A DNA stretch of 5,171 bases from DASQVO01 sp035640715. Its GTDB lineage: Bacteria; Actinomycetota; Actinomycetes; Streptosporangiales; Streptosporangiaceae. Location: assembly GCA_035640715.1 (NCBI GenBank), contig DASQVO010000495.1, positions 1 through 5,171 of the forward strand, read 5' to 3'. Both the position numbers and the translations under genes were made by a program. Below, one piece after another: positions 1-4,955 of the stretch; position 1 is the first letter of the stretch; every line of letters begins with the position of its first letter. The notes under the pieces were generated by a model, which did no database searches, was not told the DNA's origin, and was given only the letters and a program-made list of their open reading frames with translations.

Positions 1-21
1 GGCGCCGCACGGGACGGCGCC
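1..21 (-). terminator. Candidate terminator hairpin after the DUF397 gene
   Basis: A 7-bp GC-only inverted repeat (ggcgccg at 1-7, cggcgcc at 15-21) with a 7-base loop lies 17 bases past the DUF397 stop codon, in the direction of transcription. There is no T tract, which is common for actinomycete terminators. It sits at the window edge, so the stem may be longer. In GC-rich DNA short stems arise by chance, so the support is structural only. Confidence 0.35.
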
Positions 22-23
22 AG

Positions 24-52
24 GCCGCCGGCTGAAGTTACCGGCCGGCGGC
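24..52 (-). terminator. Hairpin spanning the DUF397 stop codon
   Basis: A perfect 9-bp inverted repeat (gccgccggc at 24-32, gccggcggc at 44-52) with an 11-base loop that contains the TAA stop (38-40). Together with the second stem at 1-21 it could form a tandem terminator for the Xre-DUF397 transcript. It partly encodes the last residues of the protein, so it may also just reflect GC-rich codons. Confidence 0.3.
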
Positions 53-253
53 GTCGACGGTGATTCGGCGGACAAAGGCGGCCCATTCACCGGGCGCGAC
101 GATCAGCTTCGGCCCGTCGGGGTCCTTGGAGTCGCGCACCGCGACGATGCCCGGCAGGTTGCGCGCGACTTGGACGCACTGGCCGCCATTGCTGCCGCTG
201 CGGCTGCTCTTGTGCCATACGGCGCGGGACAGGCCGGCGTGCTGAGGAGTCAT
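38..253 (-). CDS. DUF397 domain protein (partner of the upstream Xre regulator)
   Basis: A 71-residue protein with the whole DUF397 signature: WHKSSRSGSNGGQCVQVA at residues 13-30, VRDSKDPDGPKL at 39-50 and the closing WAAFVRRI at 57-64. The ATG at 253 was chosen because a strong AGAGGAGGTG (258-267) lies just upstream and the DUF397 homology starts right after it; an upstream in-frame GTG at 346 would lie inside the neighbouring gene. The gene follows the Xre gene by 23 bases on the same strand, so the two are surely co-transcribed. DUF397 proteins are small, actinobacterial, and nearly always paired with an Xre-DUF5753 protein; characterised pairs (Scr1/Scr2 in Streptomyces coelicolor, WhiJ-type loci) affect antibiotic production or development, with the DUF397 member thought to modulate the regulator. 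A toxin-antitoxin-like role has also been proposed. The biochemical function here is unknown. Confidence 0.93.
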   Translation of the reverse strand: MTPQHAGLSRAVWHKSSRSGSNGGQCVQVARNLPGIVAVRDSKDPDGPKLIVAPGEWAAFVRRITVDAAGR

Positions 254-276
254 CCCGCACCTCCTCTGCTTGATCG

Positions 277-1134
277 TCACGCTAGGCCGTTGGCTATCTG
301 CGCGATCAGGCCGGCTGACTGATCGGCGCCCAGTGCTTCGGCACACAGATGGTCAAAGACGACTGTATAGCGCCGGACCTCGTCCTTGCTTTCCAGGAAG
401 AGACTGCCGGTGAGGTGCTCGAGGTACACGACCGCCGGATCTGTGGCCTCCGCGAACTCCAGGATCGTGAACGGGCTGATCGGATGCACGTGAGCCGGCG
501 TGGTGAACGGGAGTACCTGAAGCGTGACGGTGGCACGCTCTGCGGTGTCGATGAGGTGGCTGAGCTGCGCACGCATGACCGCGGGGCCGCCAACCTGCGC
601 CCGCAGCACGCTCTCGCTGAGCACCACCCACAGGTCGGGCGGATTAGCCTGGGCCAGGATGGCCTGGCGGTCCATGCGCAGCGCCACCTGCTGGTCGATG
701 TCCTTGGTGCTGCCGGTGTCGGGCGCGGCCCGGAGCACGGCACGGGCGTAATCCTCGGTCTGCAGCAGGCCCGGCATGACGAGGGGCTGGAAGTCACGCA
801 GCCGGACGGCTTCGGATTCCAGCCCGATATAAGCCTCAAACCAGGTAGGGAACACCCGGCCGTACGCGTGCCACCAGCCCTTACGGCGGGCCTCGCGGGC
901 CAGCTGGACGAGTGAGGCGGCTTCACTGCCGGTGACGCCGTAGATCTCCAGCATCTCGCGGACGTCGCCGGGCCTGACGTTGATGCGGCCGGTCTCTATC
1001 CGGCTGATGCGGGTGCCGGAGCATTCCAGGCGCTGCCCGACCTCCTCGCACGTGAGACCGGCCTGTTCACGGAGGCGCCGTAGTTCAGTGCCGAGTCGCT
1101 TGCGCCGGACGGTGGGGCTCGGGGCGGCAGCCAT
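277..1134 (-). CDS. Xre-family transcriptional regulator with DUF5753 domain
   Basis: A 285-residue DNA-binding regulator. Residues about 14-66 form an Xre helix-turn-helix (LRRLREQAGLTCEEVGQRL, then SGTRISRIETGR), followed by a DUF5753 domain from about 88 (KGWWHAYGRVFPTWFEAYIG, DFQPLVMPGLLQTEDYARA, ending with YLEHLTGSLFLESKDEV). Length and order are typical of the WhiJ/Scr1-like family of streptomycetes. The start at ATG 1134 is favoured by GGAGG four bases upstream (1139-1143) and by family length; ATGs at 1176 and 1203 extend the frame without homology, and the one at 1203 falls inside the palindrome. It heads an operon with the DUF397 gene and faces away from an RsbW-like ATPase gene. 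A perfect inverted repeat at 1190-1215 upstream is a likely autoregulatory operator. The ligand or signal sensed by DUF5753 is not known. Confidence 0.93.
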   Translation of the reverse strand: MAAAPSPTVRRKRLGTELRRLREQAGLTCEEVGQRLECSGTRISRIETGRINVRPGDVREMLEIYGVTGSEAASLVQLAREARRKGWWHAYGRVFPTWFEAYIGLESEAVRLRDFQPLVMPGLLQTEDYARAVLRAAPDTGSTKDIDQQVALRMDRQAILAQANPPDLWVVLSESVLRAQVGGPAVMRAQLSHLIDTAERATVTLQVLPFTTPAHVHPISPFTILEFAEATDPAVVYLEHLTGSLFLESKDEVRRYTVVFDHLCAEALGADQSAGLIAQIANGLA

Positions 1135-1189
1135 GGTGCCTCCGGGTCGTCTCGACGGTCCTGCCGGGATCGCCATCCCGATTCGCCTG

Positions 1190-1215
1190 CGCATCATACG
1201 CATGAGTATGATGCG
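1190..1215. promoter_or_regulatory. Perfect 10+10 inverted repeat, candidate operator of the Xre regulator
   Basis: The arms cgcatcatac (1190-1199) and gtatgatgcg (1206-1215) are exact reverse complements separated by six bases with a CATG core. The site lies between two divergent genes, 55 bases upstream of the Xre start and 120 upstream of the ATPase start. Each arm contains TATGAT, a good match to a -10 hexamer, one on each strand (minus 1198-1193, plus 1207-1212), though neither has a convincing -35 at 17 bases. A dimeric Xre protein bound here would cover both -10 elements. That it is the operator is inference from position and symmetry. Confidence 0.65.
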
Positions 1216-1230
1216 AACTCGGCGTCATGG

Positions 1231-1258
1231 GGCGCAGTCTGAGCGCCATACTTTTTTT
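1231..1258 (+). terminator. Hairpin plus T7 tract in the ATPase gene leader (attenuator-like)
   Basis: A GGCGC (1231-1235) / GCGCC (1243-1247) stem with a 7-base loop is followed by ATAC and then seven T (1252-1258). In a genome this GC-rich a T7 run is rare. A wider imperfect stem, GGCGTCATG (1221-1229) with CATGGTACGCC (1260-1270), surrounds it and could compete. It lies on the sense strand of the RsbW-like gene, downstream of the palindrome, so it could be an intrinsic terminator or attenuator of that leader. The inner stem is only 5 bp with a 4-base gap before the T run, so it would be a weak terminator. Confidence 0.3.
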
Positions 1259-1320
1259 GCATGGTACGCCGATGCAGGTCAAGTTCCATTGATTGAATTC
1301 ATGAGGTACTCCGCGCCTGC

Positions 1321-1326
1321 GAGGTG
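1321..1326 (+). promoter_or_regulatory. Ribosome binding site that decides the ATPase gene start
   Basis: GAGGTG lies nine bases before ATG 1336 and matches the 16S rRNA tail. The alternative GTG start at 1324 lies inside this motif and has no Shine-Dalgarno sequence of its own, so the ATG is preferred. Confidence 0.6.
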
Positions 1327-1335
1327 ACGAGCGAG

Positions 1336-1851
1336 ATGGCTGGCACCAGTCCCCCGTCCCGCCTCCAGCCACAGCAGCGGGCGGCGACGGGGACGTGGCT
1401 GCCGCGGACGCATCTGGAGCTTGGGGCGCTGCCCGGTGCGGTGCCGTGCGCGCGGCTGCACACCCGGCATGTGGTATGGGAATGTGGCCTCACAGACCTG
1501 ACCGAGGCCGCCGAACTCATCGTGTCGGAGCTCGTCACCAATGCCGTCCAGGCTTCCGCCGCGGCCGGCCTCTGGCTTCCCGGGGATGACGGGCCTGCCA
1601 GGCTGCGATGCGTCTGGCTGTGGCTGGCATCCAACGAGCGGCAACTGCTCGTGGAAGTGGGCGACACTAGTCCCCGGCCCCCCAGGCCGGCGGAGGAGAG
1701 GAGCGATGTCGAGGGCGGGCGCGGGCTCCTGCTCATCGAGGCGGTCAGCCTCCGCTGGGGCCACTACTCCCCCGGCGGCTCTGCCGGCAATGCTGGCGGA
1801 CGGGGCCGGGCCATACGCAAGATCGTGTGGGCCGTCCTGGGCCGCCCCTGA
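1336..1851 (+). CDS. RsbW-like ATP-binding protein (HATPase_c_2, anti-sigma kinase type)
   Basis: A 171-residue single-domain GHKL ATPase of the RsbW/SpoIIAB type. Visible motifs: the N box IVSELVTNAVQAS (residues about 63-75, with the Mg-binding Asn), the G1 region VEVGDTSPRPP (106-116) and the G2 box EGGRGLLLIEAVSLRWG (126-142). The final segment WAVLG is the usual closing strand. Proteins of this size abound in Streptomyces; some bind sigma factors or phosphorylate anti-sigma antagonists, but for most the partner is unknown. Many sit beside Xre-DUF397 pairs, as here, and that context points to a regulatory switch rather than metabolism. The ATG at 1336 is chosen over GTG 1324 because of the GAGGTG spacing. 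It is transcribed away from the Xre gene from a region holding a palindrome and a terminator-like hairpin. No partner sigma or anti-anti-sigma gene is present in the window. Confidence 0.9.
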   Translation: MAGTSPPSRLQPQQRAATGTWLPRTHLELGALPGAVPCARLHTRHVVWECGLTDLTEAAELIVSELVTNAVQASAAAGLWLPGDDGPARLRCVWLWLASNERQLLVEVGDTSPRPPRPAEERSDVEGGRGLLLIEAVSLRWGHYSPGGSAGNAGGRGRAIRKIVWAVLGRP

Positions 1852-1874
1852 CCGGTTCGCGGGCGGAAACTGGG

Positions 1875-1976
1875 CTATAGCCGGCCGAGGAACTTCGCGG
1901 CGATCGGGGTCGAGCCCGGGGGGAAGGATCCGTCGAGAGCCTGGTCGAAGCCGCCGGCGCCGGCCGGCTGGGCAGA
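1875..1976 (-). pseudogene. Possible coding remnant following the denD stop codon
   Basis: Directly after the denD TGA, in the same frame, there is an open stretch of 33 codons ending in TAG (1877-1875). About 29 of the 33 codons end in G or C, and the residues look protein-like, ending GSFPPGSTPIAAKFLGRL, whereas the other two minus-strand frames give Arg/Pro/Ser-rich sequence. DenD is full length without it, so it is not needed as a C terminus. It may be the tail of a lost gene, a readthrough extension, or chance in GC-rich DNA. I do not recognise a family. The rest of the 125-base gap between the convergent genes (1852-1976) shows only an 8-bp inverted repeat, agccggcc (1879-1886) with ggccggct (1962-1969). 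Confidence 0.25.
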
Positions 1977-2987
1977 TCAACGCCGCGCCTCGGCGGTGTG
2001 CATCCTGATGATGGAGCCGAAGTCCGGATCCGGGACCAGGCCCAGCCGGGCTGCCCGTTCGGCACGGATTCGCGCGGGCCAGCTGTTCACGAGCCGGGCC
2101 ACGGCCGGGTCGGGAACCCAGTCGATCAGCGCGCTGGCCGCCGGCCCGGCGACCTCTTCCAGCGCGGCGACCATGTCCCCGACCGTCACGGTGAGCGCGG
2201 GCAGGTTGACCGCGCTCCGGCCGCCCCAGGCTTCCTCGGAGGCGGCGGCGGCACGCAGGAGCGCGTCGATGGTCTTCGCCGGCGAGGCGAGCGCCACCTC
2301 GGTCCGCGGGCCGACCGGGCAGACCGCGCGTTCACCGGCGAGCGGCTCCCGGATGATGCTGGAGAGGAAGCCCGACGCCGCCGCGTTGGGCCGCCCCGGA
2401 CGGACGCAGACGGTCATCAGGCGCACCGCCCGCCCGCGCAGGAATCCCTTGCGGGTGTAGTCGGCCAGCAGCTGCTCGCCGATCACCTTCTGCACCCCGT
2501 AGCTGGATTGCGGATTGGGCAGCGTGTGATCGTCGACGACCGCCGGGAGCGGATGGTCGCTGGATGCCCCGAAGACGGCGACGGAACTCGTGAACACCAC
2601 GACCGGGCTCGTCCCGAGCGCGCGGCACGCGGTCAGCAGCGACTCGGTGGCGCGCAGGTTCGCCCGGATGCCGAGGTCGAAGTCGGCTTCGCACTCCGCG
2701 CTGACCGCCGCGGCGAGATGGAAGATCACACCAGCTCCGGCGAGCGGGCCCTCCCGGACGCCGGCGGGCCGGGCGGGATCCAGCAGCTCGCCGAGGTCGC
2801 CGCGGATCGCGGATACCCGCCCGTCCGCAGCGAGATCCGGGGGCACCGGCACGCGGTCGATGAGCGTCAGCCGGGACAGGGGGCATGCTCCGCTGCCCGC
2901 CACCTCCAGCGAGCCCGCGGCCAGCAGTTCCCGGGCAAGGCGCGAGCCCAGGAAGCCGGCACCACCAGTGATCAGCACGTTCACCAT
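1977..2987 (-). CDS. denD: D-erythronate dehydrogenase (SDR / NAD-dependent epimerase family)
   Basis: A 336-residue extended short-chain dehydrogenase. The Rossmann motif GGAGFLG is at residues 8-14, an acidic residue for the NAD ribose at Asp44 (TLID), HLAAAVSAECEADFDLG at about 90-106, the active-site serines in VFTSSVAVFG (131-140) and the catalytic YGVQK (Tyr163, Lys167). The stretch VRPGRPNAAASGFLSSIIRE (about 195-214) is what sets DenD apart from general sugar epimerases. DenD oxidises D-erythronate to 2-oxo-tetronate with NAD+, the first step of four-carbon acid sugar breakdown in the cytoplasm. The ATG at 2987 has GGAG five bases upstream (2993-2996). It is divergent from a DUF1537 kinase of the same pathway across a 91-base gap, which strongly supports the assignment. 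The gene looks intact. Substrate is inferred by family and context; a related aldonate is possible. Confidence 0.87.
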   Translation of the reverse strand: MVNVLITGGAGFLGSRLARELLAAGSLEVAGSGACPLSRLTLIDRVPVPPDLAADGRVSAIRGDLGELLDPARPAGVREGPLAGAGVIFHLAAAVSAECEADFDLGIRANLRATESLLTACRALGTSPVVVFTSSVAVFGASSDHPLPAVVDDHTLPNPQSSYGVQKVIGEQLLADYTRKGFLRGRAVRLMTVCVRPGRPNAAASGFLSSIIREPLAGERAVCPVGPRTEVALASPAKTIDALLRAAAASEEAWGGRSAVNLPALTVTVGDMVAALEEVAGPAASALIDWVPDPAVARLVNSWPARIRAERAARLGLVPDPDFGSIIRMHTAEARR

Positions 2988-3078
2988 GGCGTCTCCGTCT
3001 CCCCGGACCGGCCTGGGGCGTGGAATACAGTGATTTTACGTCTCACTCATCGGTCGCTGCCTGAAGGGGAGAGCCAGG
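2988..3078. promoter_or_regulatory. Divergent promoter region of denD and the kinase gene
   Basis: The only DNA between two divergent catabolic genes, so it must hold both promoters unless one is leaderless. A relatively AT-rich island at 3021-3050 contains -10-like words (TACAGT at 3026-3031 on plus; TAAAAT on minus, from plus 3033-3038) but no clear -35 partners. An inverted repeat AGTGA (3029-3033) N9 TCACT (3043-3047) overlaps these words and could be a regulator site; GTGA/TCAC-type half sites occur for several catabolic repressors. No regulator gene for the pathway lies in the window. Confidence 0.45.
3064..3071 (+). promoter_or_regulatory. Ribosome binding site of the kinase gene
   Basis: AAGGGGAG ends seven bases before TTG 3079 and ten bases before GTG 3082. 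Both are in frame and adjacent, so the start is uncertain by one codon; TTG has the better spacing, GTG is the more usual codon. Confidence 0.6.
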
Positions 3079-4542
3079 TTGGTGCGGGACAGCCTGCCGG
3101 CCGCCTCCGAGGTGTTCGCCGGGCTGCCCGATGCGCTCCCCGATGACGAAGGTGCGCGAGAGTCGATCCGTGCACTGCGGGCCGCGGACGGCCTGCTGCT
3201 GGGCGTGCTCGACGACGACCCGACCGGCTCGCAGGCGGTGCACGGCGTCCAGGTCGTGACCGTCCCGGAAGAAAGGGCCTACGAGGCCGCGCTCGGCAGC
3301 CCGGCCGCGGTCTGCTTCGTGCTGACCAACACCCGCAGCCTCGACGAGCCGGCCGCGGCGGAAATGAACCGGCTCGCCGCACGCGGCCTTACGTCGGTGG
3401 CCGAACGGCGCGGAGCGCGGGTGCAGCTCGTCAGCCGCAGCGACTCGACGTTGCGTGGCCATGTGATGGCGGAAGTGGCGGCCCTGCAGTCCGTCCGCCG
3501 GGAGGCATCCGGCCGCGGCTTCGACGGCGTGCTGCTGGTCCCCGCGTTCCTGGAGGCCGGGCGGCTGACCGCTGGCGACATCCACTGGGCCCGTACCGGG
3601 CCCGGCCTAGTGGCGGTCGGCGAGACCGAATTCGCGCGGGATCGCGCGTTCGGCTACGCCTCATCGGACCTGCGGGACTTTGTCGCCGAGAAGAGCGGAG
3701 GGACGGTCCGGCGTGACGACGTCCGCAGCATCAGCCTCGCCGACATCAGGCTCGGCGGCCCGTCCCGGGTCCGCGACCTGCTGGCCGGGGTGCACGACGG
3801 GACATGGGTCGTCGTCAACGCCACCGAATACTCCGACCTGGAAGCGGTGGCCTACGGTGTCCTGCTGGCCGAGCGCGACGGCCAGGAGTTCCTCTTCCGT
3901 ACCGGGCCGTCGTTCGTGCGGGCGCTGACCGGCATGGGGCCCAGGGCGCCGCTTCGCGGCCCGGAGATCTGGCCCGCCGGGCGGCGCAGCTCAGCGGGCG
4001 GGCATGGCCTGATCGTGGTCGGATCCCATGTCGGCCAGACAGGCCGGCAGCTCGCCGCGCTTCGCGCCCGCGGCGGCATCACCGACATCGAACTCGACGT
4101 CCCCGCCATCGTCAGCGGTGCCCATGACGTAGTGTCTGCCACGGCCCGGCAGGTCGCCGGCGCGCTGGGCCGGTCGGATGTCCTGCTCTACACCACCCGC
4201 ACCGTCGCCACGGGCAGCGACCGCGCAGACGGCCTCGCCATCGCCCGCATGGTTTCGGCTGCCCTTTCCCGGACCGTCCGGGCGGCACTGGCCGCCCGGC
4301 CCGCCTGGGTCGTCGCCAAGGGCGGGATCACCTCGCACGACGTGGCGCTGCACGGTCTGGGCATCCGCCGCGCAGAAGTCACCGGCCAGTTGTTTCCCGG
4401 CGTGATCTCGGTGTTCCGCCCGCTCGACGCGGCACCTGAAGCGATCGGCATGCCCTACGTCGTCTTCGCCGGCAACGTCGGCGACGACGACACGCTGGCG
4501 CAGGTCGTGGCCATCCTCAATGGCGACCGGGAGGACCCCTGA
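3079..4542 (+). CDS. Four-carbon acid sugar kinase (DUF1537 family, OtnK/DtnK/DenK type)
   Basis: A 487-residue two-domain kinase. The N-terminal substrate domain shows LDDDPTGSQAVHGV (residues 44-57), FVLTNTRSL (80-88), LVSRSDSTLRGH (117-128) and VLLVPAFLEAGRLTAGDIHW (151-170). The C-terminal nucleotide-binding domain shows VVGSHVGQTGRQL (313-325), VAKGGITSHDV (412-422) and the terminal FAGNVGDDDTL (463-473). Length and motif order are those of a complete DUF1537 protein. The family phosphorylates 3-oxo-tetronate (OtnK) or D-threonate/D-erythronate (DtnK/DenK) at O4 with ATP. Next to DenD and an LtnD relic, 3-oxo-tetronate is the most likely substrate, but the substrate cannot be read from motifs alone. 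The DDDPTGSQ form belongs to a branch distinct from enterobacterial OtnK. The stop at 4540-4542 overlaps the decayed ltnD, showing the two were once one operon. Start is TTG 3079 or GTG 3082. Confidence 0.88.
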   Translation: MVRDSLPAASEVFAGLPDALPDDEGARESIRALRAADGLLLGVLDDDPTGSQAVHGVQVVTVPEERAYEAALGSPAAVCFVLTNTRSLDEPAAAEMNRLAARGLTSVAERRGARVQLVSRSDSTLRGHVMAEVAALQSVRREASGRGFDGVLLVPAFLEAGRLTAGDIHWARTGPGLVAVGETEFARDRAFGYASSDLRDFVAEKSGGTVRRDDVRSISLADIRLGGPSRVRDLLAGVHDGTWVVVNATEYSDLEAVAYGVLLAERDGQEFLFRTGPSFVRALTGMGPRAPLRGPEIWPAGRRSSAGGHGLIVVGSHVGQTGRQLAALRARGGITDIELDVPAIVSGAHDVVSATARQVAGALGRSDVLLYTTRTVATGSDRADGLAIARMVSAALSRTVRAALAARPAWVVAKGGITSHDVALHGLGIRRAEVTGQLFPGVISVFRPLDAAPEAIGMPYVVFAGNVGDDDTLAQVVAILNGDREDP

Positions 4543-4650
4543 TACGAGTCGGCTGGATCGGGCTGGGCGCGATGGGCGCCCCGATGGCGGCATGTCTGGC
4601 CCGCTCGGGCCACTCGGTAACCGGGTACGACATCGTGCCCGGGCACGCTC
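4539..4650 (+). pseudogene. ltnD: N-terminal fragment of a broken L-threonate dehydrogenase (LtnD type)
   Basis: About 37 residues from codon 4542 match the start of a beta-hydroxyacid dehydrogenase: VGWIGLGAMGAPMAACLARS, with the GLGAMG dinucleotide-binding loop at residues 7-12, then VTGYDIVPGHAR ending the second strand. The family (about 290-300 residues) oxidises 2-hydroxy acids with NAD+; LtnD acts on L-threonate in the same pathway as DenD and the kinase. Homology stops near 4650 and resumes in another frame. The usual ATG/GTG is absent: the codon at the expected position, seven bases after GGGAGG (4529-4534), is ATA (4542), preceded by an in-frame CTG (4539) that overlaps the kinase stop. 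Without the middle of the protein no enzyme can be made from it. Confidence 0.82.
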
Positions 4651-4950
4651 GGCCTAGAGGCGGCGGATTGCTGGCGGGTGCTGCGCGAGGGCGCCGCGGC
4701 GTCGTTCATGTTCGAGGATCGCGGCGCCCGGATGGTCGCGGGCCAGTTCGGCCAGGTACGGAGCGCGCTGGATATCTTCGTGAAGGACATGGGCCTAGTG
4801 AACGCGGCGGCGGACGAGGCCGGAGCCTTGGTGCCGCTCACCGCCGTCGCGCGCCAGCTATACGCCCGCGGCCACGAACTGGGCCTGGGCCGCCTCGACG
4901 ATTCCGCCGTGATCGAGGTTCTGCGGGCAGCGCCGCGATCCGGCCCGCGG
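4651..4950 (+). pseudogene. ltnD: C-terminal fragment of the same LtnD-type dehydrogenase
   Basis: Homology resumes in a frame shifted relative to the N-terminal fragment: GLEAADCWRVLREGAAASF, followed by MFEDRGARMVAG, then the conserved DIFVKDMGLVNAAADEAG with the family KD motif, and LGRLDDSAVIEVL at the expected C terminus (ending near 4932). The segment in between, which should contain the rest of the NAD domain and the catalytic Lys (GxxGxxxKxxNN region), roughly 160 residues by family comparison, is missing. The frame is open from GTG 4678 to a stop at 5059-5061, but everything after about 4935 is non-homologous and antisense to the next gene, so the natural stop is also lost. If translated from GTG 4678 it would give a helical C-terminal domain without a cofactor or catalytic site. 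Confidence 0.8.
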
Positions 4951-4955
4951 TTATC

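Noticed and set aside
349..915. 188-residue plus-strand open frame opposite the Xre gene
   Set aside because: Antisense to the DUF5753 domain, no ribosome binding site and no recognisable motif.
1953..1964. GCCGGCGCCGGC palindrome between the convergent genes as a terminator
   Set aside because: It is self-complementary without a loop and lies in generic GC-rich sequence; there is no T tract, so a terminator call is not supported.
1279..1980. 233-residue minus-strand open frame opposite the ATPase gene
   Set aside because: The plus strand carries the N, G1 and G2 boxes of a GHKL ATPase; the antisense translation is Pro/Arg-rich with no motif.
1998..3146. 382-residue plus-strand open frame opposite denD
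   Set aside because: It is antisense to denD, which has full family motifs; its own translation is Arg/Gly/Asp-rich without any recognisable domain, as expected of a shadow in GC-rich DNA.
4933..4950. CCGCG/CGCGG hairpin at the ltnD-pxpC junction as a terminator
   Set aside because: Only five base pairs with an 8-base loop, and no T tract; too common in such GC-rich DNA.
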